The translations under genes were made by a program, and so were the position numbers. DNA of 64,000 bases. Source: Haloarcula sp. CBA1127 (GTDB lineage Archaea; Halobacteriota; Halobacteria; Halobacteriales; Haloarculaceae). Below are positions 52,278 to 60,765 of this stretch, in pieces. The number at the start of each line of letters is the position of its first letter. Within the stretch, counting starts at the first letter, position 1. The notes beneath the pieces were generated by a model. The model was not told the origin of the DNA, searched no databases, and was given only the letters and a program-made list of their open reading frames with translations. The stretch lies in assembly GCF_001485575.1 (NCBI RefSeq), contig NZ_BCNB01000006.1, positions 2,108,001 through 2,172,000 on the forward strand, read 5' to 3'.

Positions 52278-53474
52278 ATGGCAAGAGTACGACTCGAACA
52301 CGTAACGAAGCGCTACGACGACCAGGGTGACGTGGTCACCGCGGTCGACGACATGAACCTCGACATCGACCACGGCGAGTTCATCTGTTTCGTCGGCCCA
52401 TCCGGCTGCGGGAAGTCGACGACGATGGAGACCATCGCCGGGCTCACCATCCCGACCGAGGGTGAGATATACATCGGCGACCGCGAGGTGACGAACCTGC
52501 CACCGAAGGACCGCGGCATCGCGATGGTGTTCCAGAACATCGCGCTGTTCCCGCACATGGACGTGTACGACAACATCTCCTTCGGGCTGCGGCTACGGGA
52601 CTATCCACAGGACGAGATCGACCGACGGGTCGAGCGAGCTGCGGATATCGTCCAGCTAGAGGGGATGCTCAACCGGATGCCAGAGGAGATGTCCGGTGGA
52701 CAGCGTCAGCGCGTCGCCATCGCCCGCGCCATCGTGCGCGAGCCCGACGTGTTCCTGATGGACGAGCCGCTGGCGAACCTTGACGCGAAGCTCAAGGTCC
52801 ATATGCGAACGGAGCTCCAGCGCCTGCACAAGGAACTGGACACGACAATCATCTACGTGACCCACGACCAGGAGGAGGCGATGACGCTGTCAGACCGGAT
52901 CGCCGTCCTCGATTCGGGCCAGCTCCAGCAGATCGACCCGCCGCTGACCTGTTACAACGAACCGGACAACCTCTTTGTCGCCGGGTTCATCGGCTCGCCG
53001 TCGATGAACTTCGTTGAGGGAACAGTCACCGAGAATGCACTGGAAACACCGAACTTTTCGCTCGAGTTCAATCCGTCGTCCATCGAAGGCGTCAGAGTCG
53101 GTGACGACGTGACACTCGGCATCCGCCCGGAGGATATCTATCCGGGCGAGCTCAAGTCGGAGGTCCCCGACCCGTCGGGAATGATTACGGCGACGGCCGA
53201 CATTCTCGAACCCATGGGCGACGAGATATTCGCCTACCTGCTGTTGGGCGACGGCGAAACGTCGATGTCTCAGGAACTGGCGACGAACGACCAGTTGCTG
53301 ATGAGCATCGATCCTGACTCGGACCTCGAAGAGGACGATGAGATCGGGGTCGTCATCGACCGGCGGAACGTCCACCTGTTCGACTCGGCCACCGGCGAGG
53401 CGATCGTCCACGACCTCATTCCGTACGAGGCCGAAGGCACTGCATCCAGTAGCGAAGTAGAATCAGACGACTGA
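52278..53474 (+). CDS. Sugar ABC transporter ATP-binding protein (MalK/UgpC-like)
   Basis: This 398-residue ATPase energises the importer. Walker A is FVGPSGCGKSTTMETIAG, the Q-loop is MVFQNIALFPHM, the signature EEMSGGQRQRVAIARA, Walker B DVFLMDEPLANLDAKL and the H-loop IYVTHDQEEAMT. The C-terminal TOBE/MalK regulatory region (about 240-398) includes LFVAGFIGSPSMNFVEGTV and GDDVTLGIRPEDIY, typical of sugar importers. The acidic C-terminal extension is a halophile feature. A 67-residue membrane protein gene follows after one base. Confidence 0.93.
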   Translation: MARVRLEHVTKRYDDQGDVVTAVDDMNLDIDHGEFICFVGPSGCGKSTTMETIAGLTIPTEGEIYIGDREVTNLPPKDRGIAMVFQNIALFPHMDVYDNISFGLRLRDYPQDEIDRRVERAADIVQLEGMLNRMPEEMSGGQRQRVAIARAIVREPDVFLMDEPLANLDAKLKVHMRTELQRLHKELDTTIIYVTHDQEEAMTLSDRIAVLDSGQLQQIDPPLTCYNEPDNLFVAGFIGSPSMNFVEGTVTENALETPNFSLEFNPSSIEGVRVGDDVTLGIRPEDIYPGELKSEVPDPSGMITATADILEPMGDEIFAYLLLGDGETSMSQELATNDQLLMSIDPDSDLEEDDEIGVVIDRRNVHLFDSATGEAIVHDLIPYEAEGTASSSEVESDD

Positions 53475-53475
53475 T

Positions 53476-53679
53476 ATGAGTAGCCACCTCGCGATGCTGT
53501 ATTGGAGCGGGATGCTCGTGCTGTTTTTCTTCTGGGCGTACGGTATCGTGTCGTTCGTCCTCGATCTGAAGAACAAAATCGTTCCCGGCATCATCCAGTA
53601 TCGGCGCGGTCGACGGCGAGAGAAGGCGAAACAGGAACAGGAAGAGGAACGCGAAGAGCGTGAAAAGCAGTTGTATTAA
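53476..53679 (+). CDS. Small single-helix membrane protein in the ABC operon
   Basis: This 67-residue protein has one transmembrane helix (about 7-30, LYWSGMLVLFFFWAYGIVSFVLDL) and a highly charged C-terminal tail rich in Arg, Lys, Glu and Gln (RRGRRREKAKQEQEEEREER), probably helical and cytoplasmic. It starts one base after the ATPase stop. I do not recognise a family. Its place suggests an accessory subunit of the importer, comparable only in position to small membrane proteins that stabilise transporters. Confidence 0.75.
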   Translation: MSSHLAMLYWSGMLVLFFFWAYGIVSFVLDLKNKIVPGIIQYRRGRRREKAKQEQEEEREEREKQLY

Positions 53680-53704
53680 TTCAATTTGGTGACAACTATT
53701 GCCA

Positions 53705-54781
53705 ATGACTGAGACCGTTCGGATAGGCATCATCGGACTGGGGAACATCGCGGACATTCACTGTACTAACCTCCAACAGCTCGACCAGCCGGTCTCGATA
53801 GCGGCGGGCGTCGACGTCGATGCCGATGCGCGCCGCCGGTTCTCCGAGACGTACGACGCCGCAGTGTACGAGGAAGCTGCGGCGATGTTCGGGTCCGTCG
53901 ATGCCGTGCTGGTGACGACGCCGAACAGATACCACGAGCAGTACGTCGTCGCGGCGCTTGCGGCGGGGCTGGACGTGCTCGTCGAGAAGCCGCTGGCGCA
54001 CACGCTCGAAAGCGCCGAACGGATCGCTACGGCTGCCGAAGCGGCCGACGGGTTCTGTATGGTCGGCTTCCACAAGCGGTTCGCCGATCCGGTCGAGGCG
54101 TTGGTGGGCTACCGCGACGCGGGTGATATGGGCGAGATATCTCATATCGAAGCGAACTACATCAGGCGTCGCGGCGTTCCCGGCCGCGGATCGTGGTTCA
54201 CGCGTAGCGACGTGGCGGGCGGCGGGTCGCTCATCGATATTGGGGCCCACGCTATCGACCTAGCGCTACACGTTGCTGGCCATCCGGACGTCGCCGAGGT
54301 ATCGGGTGACACCCGCGCTCAGTTCGGCGTCGACGAAGAGTACGCCTACGTCGAGATGTGGGGCGAAGATCAGGGCGCAGCCGAGTTCAGCGTCGACGAT
54401 TCGACGAGTGCCTTCATCCGCTGTGATGACGGTACGACGATATCCTTGGAAGTCGCGTGGGCGACGAACCGGCCGGACAGTCAGGAGTACTACGTTCGCG
54501 GGACGGACGCAGGCGCGAAGCTCGACCTCGCAGACCAGTCGCTGACGCTGTTCGAAACGGCCGACATCGGCCGGATGCACCACCGGACGACCGACATCGA
54601 GACCCAACGCTCGGACCCACAGCGAAAGGAGCAGGCACGGTTCGTCTCGGCGGTCCGAGACGGGACGCCGCCGTCGGTGAACACCGTCGAGCAGGCGCTA
54701 CGGGTCCAGCGCGTGATGGACGGAATCTACCGCTCCAGCGAAACTGGTGCGGCCGTCAGCATCGGTAGGACAGAGACCTGA
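53705..54781 (+). CDS. Gfo/Idh/MocA family oxidoreductase
   Basis: This 358-residue NAD(P)-dependent sugar or polyol dehydrogenase has an N-terminal Rossmann fold, VRIGIIGLGNIADIHCTNL. DVLVEKPLAHTLESAERI contains the conserved E-K-P of the family, and GGSLIDIGAHAIDLALHVAG contains the catalytic D-x-G-x-H-x-x-D segment. The C-terminal beta domain completes the usual length. It lies 25 bases after the small membrane protein and probably belongs to the import operon, oxidising the imported sugar. The substrate is unknown. Confidence 0.9.
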   Translation: MTETVRIGIIGLGNIADIHCTNLQQLDQPVSIAAGVDVDADARRRFSETYDAAVYEEAAAMFGSVDAVLVTTPNRYHEQYVVAALAAGLDVLVEKPLAHTLESAERIATAAEAADGFCMVGFHKRFADPVEALVGYRDAGDMGEISHIEANYIRRRGVPGRGSWFTRSDVAGGGSLIDIGAHAIDLALHVAGHPDVAEVSGDTRAQFGVDEEYAYVEMWGEDQGAAEFSVDDSTSAFIRCDDGTTISLEVAWATNRPDSQEYYVRGTDAGAKLDLADQSLTLFETADIGRMHHRTTDIETQRSDPQRKEQARFVSAVRDGTPPSVNTVEQALRVQRVMDGIYRSSETGAAVSIGRTET

Positions 54782-54821
54782 AGAAAGACTTAATCCCCAG
54801 TGTTCTCACTCTCTGCCTGGC

Positions 54822-55886
54822 ATGAAAGTGATTGGTGTTACGCGGGATGACAACGGTCCACAGCTTCTAGAGCGGGAGCGACCGTCGCCTGATCCGGGCG
54901 AGGCACTCGTCCGGACGCTCCGCGTTGGTGTTGACGGCACAGACCACGAAGTCCTGAACGGGTCCCACGGTGGGTTCCCCGACGGGGCAGACCACATGGT
55001 TCTCGGACACGAGGCGGTCGGCGTCGTCGAAGAGCCCAATGGCACGGGGCTCGAGGCGGGGCAGGTCGTCGCACCGACCGTCCGACGGAAACCGAACGGC
55101 GAAACGAACGAGTACTTCCGCCGGGGTGAGCCAGATATGGCACCGGACGGCGAGTACACCGAACGGGGCATCGTCGGCGACCACGGCTTCATGGCCGAGT
55201 ACTTCACCTCGCCGGCGGACTTCCTCGTACCCGTCCCCGAGTCGGTCGCGGAGTACGGCTTCCTCGTCGAGCCGCTCTCGATCACCGAGAAGGCCAACGA
55301 GCACGCCTACGCGACCCGGGAACCGTTCGACTGGCGACCGGAAGCCGCCTGCGTGCTCGGCAACGGGTCGCTCGGACTGTTGACGCTGTGGATGCTCGAC
55401 CAGGAGTACGACCGGACGTACTGTGTCGGTCGGCGGGACCGTCCTGACCCGACGGTTGACATCATCGACGAGATCGGCAGCACGTACGTCGATTCCCGCG
55501 AGACGCCGGTGGACGAACTCCCGGATGCCTACGAGGCGATGGACTACATCTACGAGGCGACCGGGTTCGCCCCACACGCGTTCCAGACGGTCAAGGCGCT
55601 CGACCAGAACGGGGTCGGCGTGTTGCTCGGCATCCCGGAGCCGTGGGAGTTTGAAGTCGATGGCGGTTCGCTCCACAACGAGATCGTCCTGCACAACAAG
55701 TGTCTCATCGGGACGGTCAACTCGCACGTCTCGCACTTCGAGGACGCCGTCGAGACGTTACAGGAGCTTCCGGAATGGTTACTCGATGATCTGATCACGA
55801 CGGTTACCGACCCGGAGCACGTCGAGGCGGCCTTCGAGGACGGGGACGACCAGATAAAAGCAGTCGTCGAGTTCGATTCGCTGTAA
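54822..55886 (+). CDS. gdh: Glucose 1-dehydrogenase (NAD(P)), zinc-dependent
   Basis: This 354-residue medium-chain dehydrogenase oxidises beta-D-glucose to gluconolactone, the first step of the haloarchaeal semiphosphorylative Entner-Doudoroff pathway. It aligns by eye with Haloferax mediterranei GdhH along its length. VGVDGTDHEVLNG supplies the Asp that replaces the usual Cys zinc ligand, VLGHEAVGV the His-Glu pair and LVEPLSITEKA the Glu ligand. The cofactor domain has VLGNGSLGLLTLWML, and GRRDRP is in line with NADP use. CTTAATCC about 28 bases before the ATG suggests an independent promoter. A clear terminator follows. Confidence 0.93.
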   Translation: MKVIGVTRDDNGPQLLERERPSPDPGEALVRTLRVGVDGTDHEVLNGSHGGFPDGADHMVLGHEAVGVVEEPNGTGLEAGQVVAPTVRRKPNGETNEYFRRGEPDMAPDGEYTERGIVGDHGFMAEYFTSPADFLVPVPESVAEYGFLVEPLSITEKANEHAYATREPFDWRPEAACVLGNGSLGLLTLWMLDQEYDRTYCVGRRDRPDPTVDIIDEIGSTYVDSRETPVDELPDAYEAMDYIYEATGFAPHAFQTVKALDQNGVGVLLGIPEPWEFEVDGGSLHNEIVLHNKCLIGTVNSHVSHFEDAVETLQELPEWLLDDLITTVTDPEHVEAAFEDGDDQIKAVVEFDSL

Positions 55887-55889
55887 CTC

Positions 55890-55917
55890 CTCGGGCCGAA
55901 CCGCGCCCGAGCTTTTT
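55890..55917 (+). terminator. Hairpin plus T-run after glucose dehydrogenase
   Basis: CTCGGGC and GCCCGAG form a 7-base stem around an 8-base loop, followed by CTTTTT, just three bases after the gdh stop codon. Confidence 0.7.
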
Positions 55918-55972
55918 CGTCGCAGTATGGCCTGGATAGCCCCCATCTAGAAGCGGATCTGTCGGTAAAATG

Positions 55973-56032
55973 TAATCTAACAGATGTAATGTAGTGAGGT
56001 ATTTACTCACATACGATTAATTTGTTTTACCG
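55973..56032 (+). promoter_or_regulatory. Nested inverted repeats upstream of the orphan sugar-binding lipoprotein
   Basis: CGGTAAAA (55973-55980) and TTTTACCG (56025-56032) are perfect complements 44 bases apart. They enclose a smaller dyad GTGAG-N7-CTCAC (about 55994-56010) in a strongly AT-rich stretch. They lie about 130-190 bases before the ATG. Confidence 0.5.
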
Positions 56033-56162
56033 CTCAAACACGAAAAATCACGTAATATAGATGATTTACCGGGATCAACCCGAATGTGAAATGGTGACTT
56101 TCGCTATACAGAAGTATTAAGTACGAATCTTCAATAAGGAATTATGAGGTATTGGTGCAACC

Positions 56163-57539
56163 ATGACTGACGACAATTCAAATAAACGGTTGACGCGGCG
56201 TAACGCTCTTCGGATTGCTGGCGCAGCAGGTGCGGCCTCGCTGGCTGGCTGCGGTGGGAGTGACGGTGGTGACGGCAGCAGCGGCGACGGCAGCAGCGGT
56301 GACGGTAGTGACGGCAGCAGTGGCGACGGCAGCAGCGGTGACGAAAGTACTGACAGCGGAACACAGTATAGCACACTTGAGGTCGCCCACTGGTGGGGTG
56401 AAGGCGACGGACTGGAAGCGATTCAGTCCGTCATGGATGCCTTCAAAGAGCAACACCCGGACGTTCCGTTCGACGAGAACCTCATTGCCGGCGGTGCAGG
56501 TGACAACCTGCAGGCGAACATCCGGACACGGGTGCAGAACGGCAACCACCCGAGTACGTGGCAGGCCTGGCCCGGAAACAATCTGCTCCCGTTCACCGAT
56601 GCGAACCTGCTGAAGGACATCGGCGACTCCGTGTGGTCGGAGAACAGCATGGAGGACGCGTACCTCCAGGGTGTCAAGGACGCGGCCCAGCCCGCCGGGA
56701 ACTACGTGACGGTCCCGCTCAACATCCACCGGATCAACAACCTCTTCTACAACGTTGAGGTTGTCGAGGATGCCGGGGTCGACCCGACCTCCCTCGAAAC
56801 ACCGTCCGACCTTGTCGACGCAATGGCAACGGTCGACGAGGCCGGCTACACCGGAATGGCACACCAGACTGGGTCGCCGTGGTCCAGTTTCCAGATGTTC
56901 GCGACGGTTCTCCTCGGCGAAACGGACGCCGAGACCTACAGCGCCATCTTCCAGAACGGCGAAGTCGACGCCAACAGCGACGCGCTGGAGTCGGCAGTCG
57001 AGACCACGCAGTCCTATCTCGACTACATCCCGAGCGACGCCGGTTCGATTTCCTGGACCGAGGCCAACAATCAGGTTATCAACGGCGAAGCGGCGTTCCT
57101 CCATCAGGGTGACTGGGCGGCCGGAACGTACATCACGAACGACCTCACGTACGGCGAGGAGTGGGATCACGTGACGTTCCCGGGCACCGATGGCTACTAC
57201 GCCCTCAACATGGACTCGTTCCCGTATCCGGTCAACAACCCGTCCCCGGAAGCGACCACGCTGTGGTGCCAGTTCGTCGGGACGTCGGAGGCACAGGAGA
57301 TCTTCAACCCGAAGAAGGGGTCGATTCCGCCGCGGACTGACGTGAACACCGACCCGTTCAACGACTTCTCCAAAGACCAGATAGCGGACTTCCAGAACAG
57401 CGAGGCCCAGCCGCCGTCCGTCGCACACGGTCTGGCCGCACCGCCGGCAGTCAAGTCCTCGCTCGAATCCGCTATCTCGTCGCTGAACTCCGGTGCTGCG
57501 CCCGCGGACGTTGTCTCACAGATAGCCAGCTCCTACTAA
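56163..57539 (+). CDS. Orphan sugar ABC transporter substrate-binding lipoprotein (Tat)
   Basis: This 458-residue extracellular solute-binding protein resembles glucose/mannose-type binding proteins. The twin-arginine signal LTRRNALRIAGAAGAASLAGC carries the lipobox Cys near residue 29, followed by a Ser/Gly/Asp linker with repeated DGSSG units. The mature domain starts EVAHWWGEGDGLEAIQSVMDAFK and includes FLHQGDWAAGTYI and NPKKGSIPPRTDV, hallmarks of the glucose/mannose class. No permease or ATPase lies next to it. It may share the upstream importer or permeases encoded elsewhere. It follows gdh, which makes glucose a plausible ligand. TTCAATAAGG about 28-35 bases upstream is TATA-like. Confidence 0.88.
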   Translation: MTDDNSNKRLTRRNALRIAGAAGAASLAGCGGSDGGDGSSGDGSSGDGSDGSSGDGSSGDESTDSGTQYSTLEVAHWWGEGDGLEAIQSVMDAFKEQHPDVPFDENLIAGGAGDNLQANIRTRVQNGNHPSTWQAWPGNNLLPFTDANLLKDIGDSVWSENSMEDAYLQGVKDAAQPAGNYVTVPLNIHRINNLFYNVEVVEDAGVDPTSLETPSDLVDAMATVDEAGYTGMAHQTGSPWSSFQMFATVLLGETDAETYSAIFQNGEVDANSDALESAVETTQSYLDYIPSDAGSISWTEANNQVINGEAAFLHQGDWAAGTYITNDLTYGEEWDHVTFPGTDGYYALNMDSFPYPVNNPSPEATTLWCQFVGTSEAQEIFNPKKGSIPPRTDVNTDPFNDFSKDQIADFQNSEAQPPSVAHGLAAPPAVKSSLESAISSLNSGAAPADVVSQIASSY

Positions 57540-57555
57540 TAACGCATCGCAGCGC

Positions 57556-57570
57556 GCAGTTTTTTCGCTG
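57556..57570 (+). terminator. T-run terminator after the orphan binding protein
   Basis: GCGCGCAGTTTTTTCGC, about 15 bases after the stop codon, ends in six T residues with a weak GC-rich lead. Archaeal terminators often need only such a T-run. Confidence 0.5.
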
Positions 57571-57712
57571 TAGCAACTCGAACAATCGGAGTCCGCAGGT
57601 GGCCGCTTTGACGGAACAGTGAACAGTAGCGCATAGGCACGCGAATAGTCCTGAAATTGTCTGCTGAGGAGAGTGCCGAAGTTCTTAGTACTCGACTCGC
57701 AAACGCCCCACT

Positions 57713-58765
57713 ATGTCTAGTGACGACTTGGAAGCATCGCTCGAACAGGTAATTGCGCGGTTCAATCTCGGCGAATACGAGATTTCAGCCTACCTGGCCG
57801 TGCTGCAACACGGCGAGCTGACAGCGTCGGAGATATCAGAGAACACGGACATTCCACAGCCCCGGGTGTACGATACAGTTCGAAGCCTCAGCGATGTCGG
57901 GCTGGTCGAACTCAAGGAGTCCCGGCCGATGAAGGTCCTGGCTATCGACCCGCGGGAAGCGTTTGAGGGGATTCAGGATTCGCTCGACGACCTCGTCGAC
58001 GACCTGTCCTCGCGCTACACGGCACCCGCCCGAGAGCCCGAAGCTGTCTCGCTCGTCAAATCCCGGCCGACGATACTCCGGTATCTCGAAGACATCATCG
58101 AGACGGCCGAGTACGAACTGACGCTATCCTTGACGCCGGCCCTGCTAGAGCGGTTCGAAGACAGGCTCGCAAGCCGGAAGCAGTCCGGCATCGCGATCGA
58201 GATTCTCATTTCGCCGAGCGTGGACGCCCCCGACCCGGCGCGGTTCGATTACGAATCCATCGCGACCACGGTGAAGGCTCGTCGCGGTATCACGACGCCG
58301 GTCGTCGCCGTCGCAGACGGGAACTACTCGATGTACGCCACCCGCGAGAGCGTCCGCGGTGACACGGACCGGTATGGCGTCATCTTCAATCGGTCGGAAC
58401 TCGGATTTCTGGTGTCCGGGTTCCTCAACACAGTGCTGTGGACGACGGCCGAAACGATTGCCAGTGACGGGGACGGGCTGCCGTTCCCGCGCCGCTATGG
58501 GACGATCAGGCGCTGTATCTCTGATCTGGTGACGCTGGACGGGGAGTTCTACGCAACTATAGAGGGTCGGGACGTCGAAACGGGCGACCACCGGGTCGTC
58601 GAAGGCAAAGTGGACCAGGCGTCGTTCAGTTCGAACCGCGAGGTCGCGACGCTGGTCGTCGAAACGGCAGAGGGGCCGGTCGAGGTCGGTGGACAGGTCG
58701 CTGCGTTCGAGGATATCGAAGCGTACGAGATCCGAATTGGAACGGACGAACCGCCCGAGAACTGA
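57713..58765 (+). CDS. trmB: TrmB-family transcriptional regulator (second copy)
   Basis: This 350-residue protein has an N-terminal winged helix (ARFNLGEYEISAYLAVLQHGELTASEISENTDIPQPRVYDTVRSLSDVGLV, about 15-65) and a C-terminal TrmB domain (LRYLEDIIETAEYELTLSLTPALLERFEDRLASRK and beyond to GQVAAFEDIEAYEIRIG). In length and TrmB-domain pattern it resembles the glucose-responsive global regulator TrmB of Halobacterium and Haloarcula, though the assignment to that orthologue rather than a paralogue is inference. TTCTTAGTAC about 25-30 bases before the ATG is the likely promoter. It is placed after the sugar-binding lipoprotein and near gdh. Confidence 0.85.
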   Translation: MSSDDLEASLEQVIARFNLGEYEISAYLAVLQHGELTASEISENTDIPQPRVYDTVRSLSDVGLVELKESRPMKVLAIDPREAFEGIQDSLDDLVDDLSSRYTAPAREPEAVSLVKSRPTILRYLEDIIETAEYELTLSLTPALLERFEDRLASRKQSGIAIEILISPSVDAPDPARFDYESIATTVKARRGITTPVVAVADGNYSMYATRESVRGDTDRYGVIFNRSELGFLVSGFLNTVLWTTAETIASDGDGLPFPRRYGTIRRCISDLVTLDGEFYATIEGRDVETGDHRVVEGKVDQASFSSNREVATLVVETAEGPVEVGGQVAAFEDIEAYEIRIGTDEPPEN

Positions 58766-58890
58766 TCATATAGTCGGCTGTGGTGCTTCTCGTGATTGCT
58801 GCCCGATTGTAGACGGTCGATCCGGAAACGAGAGACAGCAGTCCACAATAAACGGGCACGGCTGGACGAGTTGACAGCGGAGACAATGAG

Positions 58891-58915
58891 CACCGTGGGT
58901 GGGCAACCCACGGTG
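58891..58915 (+). repeat. Perfect 10-bp inverted repeat (hairpin)
   Basis: CACCGTGGGT and ACCCACGGTG are perfect complements around GGGCA. A T-run does not follow, so it is not a typical terminator. It may be a remnant of an insertion-element end or a structured RNA. Confidence 0.7.
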
Positions 58916-59162
58916 ATTGCATGACCCTTCGGGCTGGCGAAGTATGTCAGAGGCACGATATCGCCGGGCCCGAACGTGGCAATTCCACGAGACCAACGTG
59001 CTCCATTGCGTTCAGCGGGGACGTGGCCGTACGTGGACAGCAACAGTGTCTGCGTCGTGAGCGGTAAAAAAGATGGGCACATTGGCTGCAATAATATCCA
59101 GTGTCCGAGAGAATAGTGTTCCAGTCGAAGAAGATTCCATTACAAATGGAAACTGATATGTG

Positions 59163-59172
59163 CGAAAAATAT
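59163..59172 (+). promoter_or_regulatory. TATA-like box for the FilR1-type regulator
   Basis: CGAAAAATAT is centred about 28 bases before the ATG at 59196. Confidence 0.55.
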
Positions 59173-59195
59173 GAGCTACAGTATATGGGGACAGT

Positions 59196-59972
59196 ATGGG
59201 CGTAGAATCGCTTATTCAATACGTCCGAACGTCGTCCGTCCGGACGGATATCATCGGCTCGCTGTGTCCCGGAGCCAAGGCCACCAACGAACTGCTGTCA
59301 GCAGTCACTGCGAGCGAGTCAGCGATCTACGACGCGCTTTCGAACCTCGAAGGCCGCGGTCTGGTCACCTCGATGGATGACGGGTGGCAACTTACCGGCA
59401 CCGGCCGTCTGGTCGCGGATACGATCCACCGCCAGCAGCGCCTTGAGGAGCTTTTCGCTATGGCCCCCCAGTACTGGGAGTCCCACGACACGTCAGTGCT
59501 GCCACACCCGTTCCGGTGTCGCCTGCCTGAACTCGACGAATACACGGTCATCCGTAGTACACAGACCGATATCAACCGTCCCGTCCGCGAAGTCGTCACC
59601 CGCGTTGAGAACGTCTCCAGTTGTGACGTTGTCTCGCCCGTCTACCACCCTGAGTACGAGGCTGCGATGCCAGACAGCTCTAATTCGAGGCTGGTGGTGA
59701 GCTGTGCTGTCGTCGACGAGATGCTCGGCAAGGAGGACGTCTCACTGGATACAGATCGATACGAGGAGACGATCGTTCGTGTCACACCGGTCCCGTACGC
59801 ACTCGCTGTCGCCGACGACTGGATGATCCTGACGCTTCCAGAACTCGACGGGGCCTGGCCGTCAGCGAAGATAGTCTCGGAAGCGGACAGCGCCATTTCA
59901 TGGGCAAAAGATCTGTTTACGCATCTCTGGGAGGATGCAACCCCGATAGAGACGTATCTCGCCGATCACTGA
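59196..59972 (+). CDS. Winged-helix regulator with FilR1 (DUF1724) domain
   Basis: This 258-residue regulator has a winged-helix N-terminus (SSVRTDIIGSLCPGAKATNELLSAVTASESAIYDALSNLEGRGLV, about 13-60). The C-terminal domain has LPHPFRCRLPELDEYTVIRS, VVSPVYHPEYEAAM and the closing SWAKDLFTHLWEDATPIETYL. The end is diagnostic of the FilR1/DUF1724 family, common in haloarchaea and methanogens. The ligand and targets are unknown. It is followed after 49 bases by aglJ and may or may not regulate it. Confidence 0.82.
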   Translation: MGVESLIQYVRTSSVRTDIIGSLCPGAKATNELLSAVTASESAIYDALSNLEGRGLVTSMDDGWQLTGTGRLVADTIHRQQRLEELFAMAPQYWESHDTSVLPHPFRCRLPELDEYTVIRSTQTDINRPVREVVTRVENVSSCDVVSPVYHPEYEAAMPDSSNSRLVVSCAVVDEMLGKEDVSLDTDRYEETIVRVTPVPYALAVADDWMILTLPELDGAWPSAKIVSEADSAISWAKDLFTHLWEDATPIETYLADH

Positions 59973-60021
59973 TTTTGGCAAACCTAAACATTCAAGAACC
60001 GTGGGTTCTGACGGATGAGCA

Positions 60022-60735
60022 ATGGCTATTCAGGGCACGCGGACCGAAGAGCCGGGCGGCTACACCTTCGACGACCTCGCGGTCGTAATGGGGACGTACA
60101 ACGAAGAAGAAGCGATCGGCACCGTTCTTGATGATATCGCGACAGTGACCGACGAGCGCGCGGAAGTCATCTGTGTTGACGGGTCCAGCGACCGGACACC
60201 AGAGATCGCCCGCGACCACGGTGCGACAGTCATCGAACAGGAACCACAGGGGTACGGCGTGGCGGTCCGCGAAGCCGTGTTGACACCGGATCGGCCGGTC
60301 GTCGTCACGACGGACTGTGACGACACGTATCCGATGGAGCGTCTGCCCGATTTCCTCGCCGAAATAAATGATGGGGCCGACGTTGTTAGCGGCGACCGGC
60401 TGTACTACGGGGCCGAACAGATGCCGGGGATGAACAAACTGGGGAACGAACTGTTCGCGCTACTCGCGAGCGTACTCATGGGCAAGCGCGTCCACGACAC
60501 GACCACCGGAATGCGCGCCTACCGCCGTGAGGTCCTCCAGAAGATCGTCTGGACCGAGAACACCGGCCTCTCGGCCGAACTCCTTATGCGGCCGCTGATG
60601 CGGGGGTACGACGTGCGTGAGCGTCCTATTGAGTACGACGAGCGGAAAGGCGAGACGAAACTCGACCCGTTCTCCGGCGGGGCCGCCATCGCAAAGTCCA
60701 TTGTTCGGGTTGCGCTCGAAGAACAGTTCCGCTAA
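60022..60735 (+). CDS. aglJ: AglJ-like dolichyl-phosphate hexose synthase
   Basis: This 237-residue GT2 enzyme is predicted to add the first hexose to dolichyl phosphate in S-layer protein N-glycosylation. Characteristic stretches are VVMGTYNEEEAIGTVLDDI, VICVDGSSDRTPEIA, TTDCDDTYPMERLPDFL (metal-binding DCDD), VSGDRLYYGAEQMP, VHDTTTGMRAYRREVLQ and RKGETKLDPFSGG, as I recall them from Haloferax volcanii AglJ. No membrane domain is present. A small hairpin (GAACC-GTG-GGTTC, 59996-60008) lies just before the start. The other agl genes are not in the window. Confidence 0.85.
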   Translation: MAIQGTRTEEPGGYTFDDLAVVMGTYNEEEAIGTVLDDIATVTDERAEVICVDGSSDRTPEIARDHGATVIEQEPQGYGVAVREAVLTPDRPVVVTTDCDDTYPMERLPDFLAEINDGADVVSGDRLYYGAEQMPGMNKLGNELFALLASVLMGKRVHDTTTGMRAYRREVLQKIVWTENTGLSAELLMRPLMRGYDVRERPIEYDERKGETKLDPFSGGAAIAKSIVRVALEEQFR

Positions 60736-60765
60736 CGGACCGAGCAATCGGCGACGGGACCCGGC

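Larger units (their letters stand above)
58766..59195. other. 430-base noncoding stretch with a strong hairpin
   Basis: No convincing gene is present. The first half is GC-rich and the second half AT-rich. A perfect 10-base stem (58891-58915) is the main structure. A minus-strand frame over 58893-59035 looks faintly like eroded coding sequence but has no recognisable family. The last 40 bases hold the promoter of the FilR1-type regulator. Confidence 0.5.
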
